Below are positions 16,552 to 25,330 of a stretch of 64,000 nt of DNA, piece by piece. The stretch spans positions 186,001 to 250,000 of the forward strand of contig CAJTGD010000002.1 of the NCBI GenBank assembly GCA_910575475.1. The letters are read 5' to 3'. A program made the position numbers and the translations under genes. A model generated the notes under the pieces. It did no database searches. It saw only the letters and a program-made list of their open reading frames with translations, and was not told the DNA's origin. The DNA comes from Lachnospiraceae bacterium (GTDB taxonomy: Bacteria; Bacillota; Clostridia; Lachnospirales; Lachnospiraceae). Every line of letters begins with the position of its first letter. Within the stretch, counting starts at the first letter, position 1.

Positions 16552-18402
16552 ATGATCAATAACCTCCATCTAAAATATTTTTCAAAAAAGAATATGAAGC
16601 ACCAGCTCATCACCCTGTTTATCTGGGCCATTGTGATCCCGGTCCTCATCATCGGCAGCGTGCTGGGAATCCTGACCTACCGCAGGACCATTTCCCACTA
16701 TGAGGACCTGACCCGTTCCCAGGCCCAGCTGGTGCATTCCACGATCGTGTCCACATCGATCTATATGCACTCCATCTACGAGACCGTGATCAGCAACCAG
16801 GAGATCGCGGAATTGCTGTGCGCGGAGGATCCGGAGCTTGATCCCATGAAGGCCACCGGCGACCTGGCTGCCCTGTTCGACAAGACCCTGTCCAATACCG
16901 CCATGCTCGCCAGCCTCCGCCTGTATGCGCCTGAAGAGCTGATGGAAAATGTGGCGCCCAACCGGTACATCCTGCCTTTTACGGAGGAGATCCGGGATTC
17001 CCGGTGGTATCAGAAATCCACCGAGATCTCGGGCAATTTCTGGATCAGCGATATCCGCACCGGGCAGAATGAGGTGACCCACTGGGAGCTTCATTATTGC
17101 TGCCGTATCCCGCTTCCCCGGAAAAATGCTTACGCCGTGCTTGTGATGTCCGTTTCCAATGATTATCTGCGCAGCCTGATCTCCAACCAGAATTATCAGA
17201 TCTTCATCAATGTCAATGAAGAGCCTGTTTTTATCAGCTCGGACCGGCATTACGCAGGCCGGCCGTTTCCTCTGGAGCTGTCGGAAGAAATGGAGGATTC
17301 GCGCACCGGGAGCTTTCTGTTATATCCGCAGGATGCGGGAGCGCACCCGGCTCCGGATGCCGGGGAAAAGGTGATCGGCTCCTATGCAGAAGCCACCCTG
17401 TACCACTCCTCGGATCAGCTTCATATTTTCGTCGCGGATCCCAATGCGGTGGGCACTACGCGGCATCTTCTGGAGGTCTTTATCGGGATCATGGCGCTGG
17501 CGCTGCTGATCTCCGCCGTAATCATTTTCCTGTACGCCACGTATTTCAGCAGCCGGATCAATACCCTGCGGCTTGCCATGTACAAGGTCAGCAACAACGA
17601 CTATGAGATCGTGGACACCATCCGGGGGGACGATGAGCTGACGGAAACATTCCGGGACATGAAGACCATGGTGCAGAAACTCAAAAGCGCGGAGGCCCGG
17701 ATCTACGAAGCGCAGATCCGGGAGCAGATGATCACGAACCAGCAGCAGCAGGTGGAATTGAAACTTCTTGCCAACCAGATCAACCCGCATTTCCTGTACA
17801 ATACGCTGGAAGCCATCCGGATGAAGGCATTTGTGGAGGGAAACCGGGGAGTCGCCAACGCCATCAAGCTGCTGAGCAAGTCCATGCGCTACGTGCTCGG
17901 TAATACTCAGACCACCTCCACCACCCTGGACAAGGAGCTGGACTACATCGCAACGTATATGGCGATCATGAAGCTGCGGTTCGGTTCCTGCATCAATTAT
18001 GACCTGCAGCTGGACGAAAGCCTGGATCCGGCAGCCTGCCAGATCCTGCCGATCCTTCTGCAGCCTGTCATCGAGAACGCCATTTCACACGGTCTGGCGG
18101 ATCTGGATGAAAACGGGCACATTATTCTCCGGATCCGGCCGTCCAAAGACCGGACACGGCTGTGCGCATATGTCTTTGACAACGGCTCGGGGATGTCCCG
18201 GGAAACGCTCCGGGAGGTGGCATCCCATCTGGACACCCCGCCTGAGGATACCGGGCATGGAGTCGGACTTTATAATATCAGCAACCGGATCCATTTATTC
18301 TACGGGCCGGAATACGGGATCACCATAAGGAGCAGGGAACACTTCGGAACCTGTGTCACACTGACCATTCCGCTGTGCGCGGCAGAGGAGGAATTGCTAT
18401 GA
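16552..18402 (+). CDS. YesM-family sensor histidine kinase
   Basis: A 616-residue membrane kinase. TM1 lies at about residues 20-42 and is followed by a large extracytoplasmic sensor. TM2 lies near 305-325, followed by HAMP (SSRINTLRLAMYKVSNNDYE), and the phosphoacceptor His413 is in NQINPHFLYNTLEAIRMKA, characteristic of the YesM (His_kinase) family. The ATPase domain has N, DNGSG and GVGLYNI boxes. It overlaps the response regulator gene by 4 nt (ATGA). The ribosome binding site is AGAGGAGG. It probably senses sugar, possibly through the lipoprotein encoded downstream, and signals to the partner regulator. Confidence 0.9.
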   Translation: MINNLHLKYFSKKNMKHQLITLFIWAIVIPVLIIGSVLGILTYRRTISHYEDLTRSQAQLVHSTIVSTSIYMHSIYETVISNQEIAELLCAEDPELDPMKATGDLAALFDKTLSNTAMLASLRLYAPEELMENVAPNRYILPFTEEIRDSRWYQKSTEISGNFWISDIRTGQNEVTHWELHYCCRIPLPRKNAYAVLVMSVSNDYLRSLISNQNYQIFINVNEEPVFISSDRHYAGRPFPLELSEEMEDSRTGSFLLYPQDAGAHPAPDAGEKVIGSYAEATLYHSSDQLHIFVADPNAVGTTRHLLEVFIGIMALALLISAVIIFLYATYFSSRINTLRLAMYKVSNNDYEIVDTIRGDDELTETFRDMKTMVQKLKSAEARIYEAQIREQMITNQQQQVELKLLANQINPHFLYNTLEAIRMKAFVEGNRGVANAIKLLSKSMRYVLGNTQTTSTTLDKELDYIATYMAIMKLRFGSCINYDLQLDESLDPAACQILPILLQPVIENAISHGLADLDENGHIILRIRPSKDRTRLCAYVFDNGSGMSRETLREVASHLDTPPEDTGHGVGLYNISNRIHLFYGPEYGITIRSREHFGTCVTLTIPLCAAEEELL

Positions 18403-19940
18403 ATGTATTGATCGCAGATGATGAACAGCTTGTGCTGGAAGGACTGAAATGTATCATTGACTGGGAGGACTGCGGATTTACGCTCTGCGGGACTGCCGTC
18501 AACGGGCAGGACGCATTGGACAAGATCCTCTCGCTCGTTCCCGACCTAGTGCTCCTGGACATCCGGATGCCGAAAATGAACGGCATTGAGGTGGTACAGG
18601 CCGCCGTGGAAGCCGGATTTTCGGGAAAATTCATTATCCTGAGCGGGGTCTCTGATTTTAAGCTGGCCCAGACCGCCATGCGCTACGGCGTGGACTTTTA
18701 TCTGACCAAGCCCATTGACGAGGATGAGCTGGAGCAGTCCGTGCGCACCGTCCATGACCTGATCGAGAAGGAATCCCGGGCCTCCCGCTCCTACTCCCAG
18801 TACCGGGACCGGGCCAGGGATAATATCCTCCGGGATATCCTCTTAAATACCTGCGACTGCCGCGCCCTGGATCTGCAGGATCTGGATCTGCAGGCCGGCA
18901 TTTACCAGGTCATTACCTATGGGAATTACAATCAGGATACCTTTTATCAGGAATGGAATTTTTCCGACCTGATGCGGGTCACCAACCAGGACAACCATTC
19001 CTTTGATATCCTGGAGGTGGAGCAGAGGAAGGTGATCCTTTTAAAAGGAAATTTTGCCATCGCAAGATTCGAAAATATGCTCCAGCATTACCGCGCGGCG
19101 CCCCAGAAGGGCTCCCCCTTTGACTCCATTTTCCTCACCTACGGACAGCCGGTGTCCCAGATCCAGGACGTCCATCTGTCCTATCAGGATGTGTGCCAAT
19201 TGGAGGACCGCCGGTTTTTCTGCGCCCAGAACCAGCATGTGATCGGCTATGACGAGCTGCACAGGCACCTGTCCTCCACCCATCTGTTTTCCCAGGACCG
19301 GGCGCCGGAATACGCGGAAGCATTTTCCAATTATATCCAGTCCCACAACCCGACTCTGATCACCGGGACGCTTCGGGAACTGTCCGCCTATCTTACCGGG
19401 TGCGTGGCGGAGATCACGGATATCAAGCATTTCCTGATCGACATCTATATCCTGGTGAAGCAGAAGATCATGCAGGCCTTCCCCCATGCGGACCTGCCGT
19501 TTCTGGCCAACGCCTCGGTCATCATCCTGGTGGAGGAAAAATATTACCTCTACGAGATCATTGCGTTTCTGGCGGAGCAGTTCGAGATGTGGATGCATTC
19601 CGTGGGGTATTCCTCCGGGGAAAATGTGCTGGATGAGGTGCTGCATTATATCCGGCATAACTATCGTGAAAACCTGAAGCTGGAGACGCTGGCGCCGCTG
19701 TTTGGATATAACAGCTCTTATCTGGGACGGCTGTTTACGAAAAAGCTGGATGTGAATTTCAATGCTTATCTGGACCAGGTGCGGATCGCGAAGGCGAAGG
19801 AACTGCTGGAGGACCGCAGCTTGAAGGTGTATGAGATCGCAGAACAGGTGGGGTACAGCAATGTGGATTATTTCCATCGGAAATTCAAGAAATACGAAGG
19901 GACTTCTCCGGCGGAGTATCGGAAGAAGAAGGGGATGTAA
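18399..19940 (+). CDS. YesN-type response regulator with AraC DNA-binding domain
   Basis: A 513-residue protein. The receiver domain spans residues 1-120 (LIADDEQLVLEGL, phosphoacceptor Asp54 in LLDIRMPKMNG, Lys in TKPIDE). A long linker domain follows. The C-terminal double helix-turn-helix AraC domain spans about 415-513 (ENLKLETLAPLFGYNSSYLG and YSNVDYFHRKFKKYEGTSPAEYR). The start at 18399 overlaps the kinase stop and follows AGAGGAGG. It likely activates the divergent GH31/GH3 operon and the facing importer operon. Confidence 0.9.
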   Translation: MNVLIADDEQLVLEGLKCIIDWEDCGFTLCGTAVNGQDALDKILSLVPDLVLLDIRMPKMNGIEVVQAAVEAGFSGKFIILSGVSDFKLAQTAMRYGVDFYLTKPIDEDELEQSVRTVHDLIEKESRASRSYSQYRDRARDNILRDILLNTCDCRALDLQDLDLQAGIYQVITYGNYNQDTFYQEWNFSDLMRVTNQDNHSFDILEVEQRKVILLKGNFAIARFENMLQHYRAAPQKGSPFDSIFLTYGQPVSQIQDVHLSYQDVCQLEDRRFFCAQNQHVIGYDELHRHLSSTHLFSQDRAPEYAEAFSNYIQSHNPTLITGTLRELSAYLTGCVAEITDIKHFLIDIYILVKQKIMQAFPHADLPFLANASVIILVEEKYYLYEIIAFLAEQFEMWMHSVGYSSGENVLDEVLHYIRHNYRENLKLETLAPLFGYNSSYLGRLFTKKLDVNFNAYLDQVRIAKAKELLEDRSLKVYEIAEQVGYSNVDYFHRKFKKYEGTSPAEYRKKKGM

Positions 19941-19955
19941 ATTGGAAGAGCAGAA

Positions 19956-20002
19956 ACAGGAGCTGCAGCGCCATCTCGGTGCTGCAGCTCCTGTTCTTTT
20001 TT
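19956..20002 (+). terminator. Rho-independent terminator after the yesN-like gene
   Basis: A perfect 14-bp stem ACAGGAGCTGCAGC/GCTGCAGCTCCTGT (19956-19969 with 19981-19994) is followed by TCTTTTTT. Confidence 0.9.
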
Positions 20003-20037
20003 CGGTCCGGACGGATATTTTTCTCCCTCCCGATTTT

Positions 20038-21699
20038 TTATTTCGACAGAGCCGCCTTACCCTTCACAATCTCTGTCAGCATTTCCGCTGCTTCCGACAT
20101 GCCGGAGCCTTCCAGCTCGGAGAGCATCTCATCATAGGTCTTATCAAAATCCGCTTCCTTCGCCATCACACAGCTGATCAGGGAAGCCTGTGCGATCTCG
20201 TCCAGCTTGTTGCCGATCTCATCGAATTCCACCGGCTTGGACATGGCCCATACCGGGGAATAATCCGGCGTCTCAAATTCATCCGGCTGCGGGAAGATAT
20301 CCAGCAGTGCTTCTACGCCCCAGGCTTCACAGGCCGCCTTCTGCTCCTCATTGTATTCCGCAATGACCGAGTCCCTGCTGTCAGTCGTATAGGTGCTGCC
20401 CGTAGAATCTTCCACGCCTACGCCGTACTGTGGGAACGGATAACTATGAAAACCAACGCCCGTCGTTTTCTTATAGTTCTTATCTTTTTTTGACGCGTCG
20501 ATCTCATCCTGTTCGCGGTAACGGTGTCCGTCCTCATCCACGAGATAATTGGTGCCCTCAATTCCCCAGTTCACCAGCACCTGTCCTTCGTCGGAGCAGA
20601 TATAATCCAGGTACTTGATGGCAGCTTCCGGATTTTCACAGGAGGTCGTGATGCCAACTCCCTGCCCGGTCGCAAGACCCTGGTACATCAGCGTCGGAAC
20701 CTTTACATTCTCGTCCATGCCCAGCGGAAGTCCACAGTAGGTCTGCTCCAGCTTGCCGTCCTGCTTTAAGATCTTCTCTCCGTCCTGATAGTCCCAGAGG
20801 GTATCAAACAATGCCAATACACGTCCGGATGAAATCTTTGCAATATAATCGTCATGGGTCTGGGTCGCAAATTCCGGATCCAGGATGCCTTCATTGTACA
20901 TTCTGTTGAGCCACTGGAAATATTCACGCACCTTCTTAGAGGCAAATTTGTAGGTCGCGTTGTAGTCCTCATCGATCAGCCACTGCCCGTTGTCCGGCGC
21001 GCCCTCCGCAATATATCCGGATGGGTTGCCCAGCGTGATCATCCAGTGCCAGTCAGAAGCGGAAAGGGAGATCCCGATCATGTCCATGCCGTCTTCTGTC
21101 TTCGGGTGTGCCGCAAGATAGTCCTTGATCATTTTCTCAAATTCATCCAATGACTTCGGAACCTCATAATTATTTTCCTTCAAAACCGCGAACTGTACCT
21201 GCGCCGTGCCAGAATCTTCATACTTGGTTCCGCCCATTTGATAGGAGGAAAGCTGGTAGATGGCCGGATCGTCCTCGGAATGCTTCAGCTTATCAAACTC
21301 GTCGCCGTACATTTTCTTGATATTCGGGCCGTATTCCTCGATCAGATCCGTCATATCAATCAGTACTCCCGCGTCGATCAGGCTGCCCGCATCGCCCTTC
21401 GCGTAGATCATATCCGGGAATTTCTGCTCCGCGATCATCAGGGAGATCCGTTCCTTATCCTCTCCCACCGGATGATCCGTGTCCAGCTTCACACCGGTCT
21501 TCTCTGTCAGAACTTCCGCCACCGGATCCGTCCAGGGATCGTCCTCCTGCAGGTCCGAATTGTAAAATGTCAATGTCGTTACACCGTTTTCATCCGTGCT
21601 GCCTGAGCCGGATTCTTTTTTCTTGCCGCCGCAGCCTGCCGCCAGGCCGGCTACCATTGCGGCTGTGAGCAGTAATGCCCAAATCTTTTTTGCTTTCAT
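20038..21699 (-). CDS. LplA-type solute-binding lipoprotein
   Basis: A 553-residue lipoprotein. The signal peptide MKAKKIWALLLTAAMVAGLA is followed by the lipobox Cys23, a Lys/Ser/Gly-rich linker, and an extracellular-solute-binding family 1 domain of the large LplA/YtcQ type. The start at 21699 was preferred over upstream codons because AAGGAG lies 9 nt before it. It is third in an operon behind the two permease genes. The ligand is unknown; the adjacent GH31/GH3 genes suggest xyloglucan-type oligosaccharides. Confidence 0.88.
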   Translation of the reverse strand: MKAKKIWALLLTAAMVAGLAAGCGGKKKESGSGSTDENGVTTLTFYNSDLQEDDPWTDPVAEVLTEKTGVKLDTDHPVGEDKERISLMIAEQKFPDMIYAKGDAGSLIDAGVLIDMTDLIEEYGPNIKKMYGDEFDKLKHSEDDPAIYQLSSYQMGGTKYEDSGTAQVQFAVLKENNYEVPKSLDEFEKMIKDYLAAHPKTEDGMDMIGISLSASDWHWMITLGNPSGYIAEGAPDNGQWLIDEDYNATYKFASKKVREYFQWLNRMYNEGILDPEFATQTHDDYIAKISSGRVLALFDTLWDYQDGEKILKQDGKLEQTYCGLPLGMDENVKVPTLMYQGLATGQGVGITTSCENPEAAIKYLDYICSDEGQVLVNWGIEGTNYLVDEDGHRYREQDEIDASKKDKNYKKTTGVGFHSYPFPQYGVGVEDSTGSTYTTDSRDSVIAEYNEEQKAACEAWGVEALLDIFPQPDEFETPDYSPVWAMSKPVEFDEIGNKLDEIAQASLISCVMAKEADFDKTYDEMLSELEGSGMSEAAEMLTEIVKGKAALSK

Positions 21700-21844
21700 A
21701 ACTTTTTTCTCCTTTTTGTTTTGGTTTATCACATGATACACTCTGGCCGATCACCACGCTGATCAATCCGGAGGATACGCATAAAAGCTGGTGTTCCGGC
21801 CGCTGATCTATCTGCTGCCGCTCTGATCAGCAGCAAATACTCTG

Positions 21845-22738
21845 TCAGTCTTTCACCGCGCCCAGCGTCATCCCGCCTACGAAATATTTCTGCAGGAACG
21901 GATACACGATCAGGATCGGCACCGTAGCCACGATCGTGATCGCCATACGCACGGACATCGGGGATACCGCATTTTTCAGCTGGGCCGACGCCGCATGGGG
22001 ATCGATCTGGATGGTGGCCTGCTCCATGATCTCATACAGTACATACTGCAGCGTGGGGAGATCCCTTGCATACAGATAGGTATCCATAAACGCGTTCCAC
22101 TGGCCCACTGCCAAAAACAGCGCCACCGTCGCGAGGGACGGTACGCACAGCGGAAGGATCACCTTGCGCCAGATCGTGAAGTCATTGGCCCCGTCCAGCT
22201 TCGCCGCCTCCTGCAGCGCGATGGGCAGCCCTTCGATGAAGGAACGCATCAGGATCACGTTGTACACCCAGATCAGCCCCGGGATGATATATACCCAGAA
22301 ATTATTGCTCAGCTTCAATGTCCTTGTCAGCAGGAGGTATTCCGGGATCATACCGCCGCTCACATACATGGTGATGATAAATAAGATCGTAAAGGCTTTA
22401 TTAAAGTAAAAATCCTTTCTGCTGAGCACATATGCCAGCATTGCCGTACAGATCACACCGACCCCGGTTCCCACGACCGTCCTGACGACAGACATCAGGA
22501 ACGCACCGCCGAGATTATTTTCTCTGAATATGTACGTATAGTTGCTCAATGTAAATTTTCTTGGAATGATGAAGTTCACATTTCTCATGGTGTCCATGGA
22601 ATCATTCAGCGAGATCGCCAGTACGTTTAAAAACGGATAGACTGTGATCACGATGAGGAACAGGCAGAATACCAGCAGTACATAGTCAAACGCCTTTTCT
22701 CCTTTTGAACGCTTTCCTTCAAAATCTTTGCCTGACAT
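21845..22738 (-). CDS. Carbohydrate ABC transporter permease (YtcP/LplC type)
   Basis: A 297-residue inner-membrane permease with six predicted helices. The ATPase-docking EAA loop is EAAKLDGANDFTIWRKVILP near residues 188-207. The C-terminus ends in the family-typical PFLQKYFVGGMTLGAVKD. The ribosome binding site AAAGGAGG precedes the ATG. It lies 14 nt behind the LplB-type permease. No ATPase gene is nearby; such systems normally use a shared MsmX-like ATPase encoded elsewhere. Confidence 0.9.
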   Translation of the reverse strand: MSGKDFEGKRSKGEKAFDYVLLVFCLFLIVITVYPFLNVLAISLNDSMDTMRNVNFIIPRKFTLSNYTYIFRENNLGGAFLMSVVRTVVGTGVGVICTAMLAYVLSRKDFYFNKAFTILFIITMYVSGGMIPEYLLLTRTLKLSNNFWVYIIPGLIWVYNVILMRSFIEGLPIALQEAAKLDGANDFTIWRKVILPLCVPSLATVALFLAVGQWNAFMDTYLYARDLPTLQYVLYEIMEQATIQIDPHAASAQLKNAVSPMSVRMAITIVATVPILIVYPFLQKYFVGGMTLGAVKD

Positions 22739-22752
22739 GTTGCCTACCTCCT

Positions 22753-23685
22753 TTATACAAGCTTATCTTCGCCGATCATACCCGCTACCTTGTTGGCAAG
22801 GAACAGCAGGATGACGCCGACTACCGACTGGAACACACCGATGGCAGTACCCAGCCCGTAATTGTTGCTTCCGATACCGCGGACATACGCAAACCAGGAA
22901 AGAACCATGGCGTGGTCCTGTACGATGCTGTTGCTCAAAAGCATCTGCCGTTCCATCCCTACATTCAGGGCGGAGCCGATGCTCATGATCAGCAGGACGA
23001 TGACCGTGGGCCTGATGCACGGCAGCGTCACATGCCAGATCCGCTGGAAACGGTTGGCGCCGTCAACCTTTGCCGCCTCGTACAGCCCCTGGTCGATCCC
23101 TGCCATTGCGGAGAGATAGATGATGGCGTTCCAGCCCATTTCCTTCCAGACATCGACCATGCAGACCACAAACCAGAATACCGGGCTGTTGGTGGACATG
23201 ATGTGCAGGTCTGTCCCCAGCATGGTGTCGAACGCGCCGCCGTCGTTGAACAGCATTTTCGCGATACTGGCAATGATAACCCAGGACACGAAATGGGGAA
23301 GGTAGGACACGGTCTGCGTGATCTTCTTAAACCGGGTAAAACAGATCTCATTCAGTACCAATGCGAACAGAATGGATGTGATCGTTCCCACCGCGATCCC
23401 CAGGATACTGATCCCGATGGTATTGATCATGGTCTGCGGGAACAGCCGGTCCGTAAATGCTTTGACAAAATTGTCCAGCCCCACAAACGGCCTTTCCCAG
23501 ACCGGCAGCGCGAACGTCCCCGGCTTCACGTCCTGAAATGCCATCGTCCAGCCCCACAGGGGGACATACTTGAATATGATCAGCCAGATCACGAATGGCA
23601 CGGACATGGCCAGAAGATATCTCTGCCGCCACATCAGATTCCAGGAAAATTTTTCCTTTAAGTTTTGTTTCTTTTGTTTCTTCAT
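22753..23685 (-). CDS. Carbohydrate ABC transporter permease (LplB type)
   Basis: A 310-residue permease. The N-terminus is basic, followed by PFVIWLIIFKYVPLWGWTMA typical of LplB. There are six hydrophobic segments and an EAA loop EAAKVDGANRFQRIWHVTLP near 200-219. The ribosome binding site AAAGGAGG lies 12 nt before the ATG. It is first in the importer operon; a TATAAT box lies at 23715-23720 without a clear -35, consistent with activation by the nearby YesN-like regulator. Confidence 0.9.
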   Translation of the reverse strand: MKKQKKQNLKEKFSWNLMWRQRYLLAMSVPFVIWLIIFKYVPLWGWTMAFQDVKPGTFALPVWERPFVGLDNFVKAFTDRLFPQTMINTIGISILGIAVGTITSILFALVLNEICFTRFKKITQTVSYLPHFVSWVIIASIAKMLFNDGGAFDTMLGTDLHIMSTNSPVFWFVVCMVDVWKEMGWNAIIYLSAMAGIDQGLYEAAKVDGANRFQRIWHVTLPCIRPTVIVLLIMSIGSALNVGMERQMLLSNSIVQDHAMVLSWFAYVRGIGSNNYGLGTAIGVFQSVVGVILLFLANKVAGMIGEDKLV

Positions 23686-23714
23686 CCTCTTTCTCGACCT
23701 CCTTTTCTGTACTG

Positions 23715-23720
23715 ATTATA
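23715..23720 (-). promoter_or_regulatory. -10 box of the importer operon
   Basis: Minus-strand TATAAT lies about 30 bp before the LplB-type start codon. No matching -35 is visible, which suggests an activated promoter. Confidence 0.45.
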
Positions 23721-23813
23721 CAAAAGGGGGGAGGGATTTCGGTACCTTGTTTTTTGTATGTATTTTGCGGTAAATATTGTATCTGGTTTTGATAGAAAAA
23801 TCTGATATTAACG

Positions 23814-23847
23814 CAAAAAAAGGAAGCCTGGCTTCTAACCGGCTTCC
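23814..23847 (-). terminator. Rho-independent terminator of the GPH transporter transcript
   Basis: On the minus strand the stem GGAAGCC/GGCTTCC (23841-23847 with 23822-23828) is followed by eight T. Confidence 0.8.
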
Positions 23848-23897
23848 CTGGAACACGTTTAAAAATGGTTTTCTGCAGGATATCGTCCCTATTCACA

Positions 23898-25256
23898 TCA
23901 GTTACTGCTGCTGTTTGCTTCCCGCAGCCTTGCGACCTCTTCTTCCTGTTTCAATAATTTTTCTTTTGTCAGCGGATAAAACGCTCCGAAAATCACCGCT
24001 GATACCACACACAATACTGCCGGAATCCCGATCAGACACAGCATGATGACTGTATTGACTCCTGCAGGCTGTGCAATCGACGGGTCAAGTGTAGAGTCGA
24101 AGTTTACCATTGCCAGGAGATATCCCGGTATCGCACCTGCAACACCCATAGACAGCTTCGTGATAAAGCTGTTCAAGGAAGCGATCGCGCCCTCCGCACT
24201 TTTATGCAGATGAACCTTAACATAATCCGTATTGTCCGCCTGAATAATATAGATCAGCGGGGATACAAATCCGCTTCCTATCCCCAACGCCACGTAGGAG
24301 ATCACCAAAAGCGGAATATTCAGCGGATTGAGAAAACGGATCAGCGGAACCACACCGTAGACCGCAAGTCCAAAGGTAAATACTGCTTTTTTTCCAAATC
24401 TTCCAACCACCTTTGGCAGAAGCGCCATCGGCAATATGGATACGATCATCGTAACCAGGATCAATACACTATACATCTTCAGATCATGCAGAATATAGGA
24501 AAAGAAAAAAATCTCCACTGTCCCGGCCATAAAAAGTGTCCCCATATAAAGGAGGATTGTCAAAAAGCTGATGATCACCGGTTTCTGCACGATAATCTTA
24601 AACAGGTCTTTTATGGAATATCTTTCACTTGGTGAGGAAACTACACGCTCCTTTACTCCAAGCGCCCCAACCACGGAGCAGATAATAACGATCGCCGCAA
24701 CGAGCGCGATCAGAACAACATAGCCGTCACGTTTGCTGGTATCGCCGATGATCAGCGGGGCGATCATCGCGATCACGGTAGAACCCACGGAATAAAAGAA
24801 ACCCTTTAATGCTCCCAGGCCATTTCTCTCATCAATGTTTGTCGTCATAACCGGAAGCAGACTGTTCAGAGAAATATCCATTACCGGGAACAAAACCCCC
24901 AGCAGCAAATACGTAATATATGCGATCACAACCTTTCCTGCCGGCAGCATCAGCGGCCCGTACCACATCAGCAGAAAATTGATCCCGCACAGAACAGAGC
25001 CCACAATGAGAGACTTCCTGAAGTGGCCGAATTTCGTTGTTGGAATCCGGTCGATCAGGAACCCGATAAACGGGTCGTTGATTGCATCGCAGATCCTTGC
25101 GATCAAAAAAAGTGTCGCACATACGGCCGGGTCAATCCCGCAGACCGTCACGTAAAAAATCATCAGATAAGTTCCCACCACAGTCTGAATCGGTATATTT
25201 CCCAGATTTGCCATGACATACGCTATTTTTTCTTTTAATGTAATTTCATTTTTCAT
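23898..25256 (-). CDS. GPH-family glycoside:cation symporter
   Basis: A 452-residue, 12-helix transporter of the glycoside-pentoside-hexuronide family (MelB/XynP relatives). Visible signatures are LKEKIAYVMANLGNIPIQTV, the cation-site region AICDAINDPFIGFLIDR (seen as RICDAINDPFIGF), TKFGHFRKSL, and a second-half motif QADNTDYVKVHLHKSAEGAI. The start at 25256 follows AAGGAG. It lies 74 nt behind the GH78 gene on the same strand, so the likely cargo is an alpha-L-rhamnoside (inference). Confidence 0.88.
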   Translation of the reverse strand: MKNEITLKEKIAYVMANLGNIPIQTVVGTYLMIFYVTVCGIDPAVCATLFLIARICDAINDPFIGFLIDRIPTTKFGHFRKSLIVGSVLCGINFLLMWYGPLMLPAGKVVIAYITYLLLGVLFPVMDISLNSLLPVMTTNIDERNGLGALKGFFYSVGSTVIAMIAPLIIGDTSKRDGYVVLIALVAAIVIICSVVGALGVKERVVSSPSERYSIKDLFKIIVQKPVIISFLTILLYMGTLFMAGTVEIFFFSYILHDLKMYSVLILVTMIVSILPMALLPKVVGRFGKKAVFTFGLAVYGVVPLIRFLNPLNIPLLVISYVALGIGSGFVSPLIYIIQADNTDYVKVHLHKSAEGAIASLNSFITKLSMGVAGAIPGYLLAMVNFDSTLDPSIAQPAGVNTVIMLCLIGIPAVLCVVSAVIFGAFYPLTKEKLLKQEEEVARLREANSSSN

Positions 25257-25330
25257 CTTTTTCTCCTTCTTATACAACATAACCTGTAATTGTTACTCTC
25301 AGCAAAAAACATTCCTTTTTTTCCGCCTGT

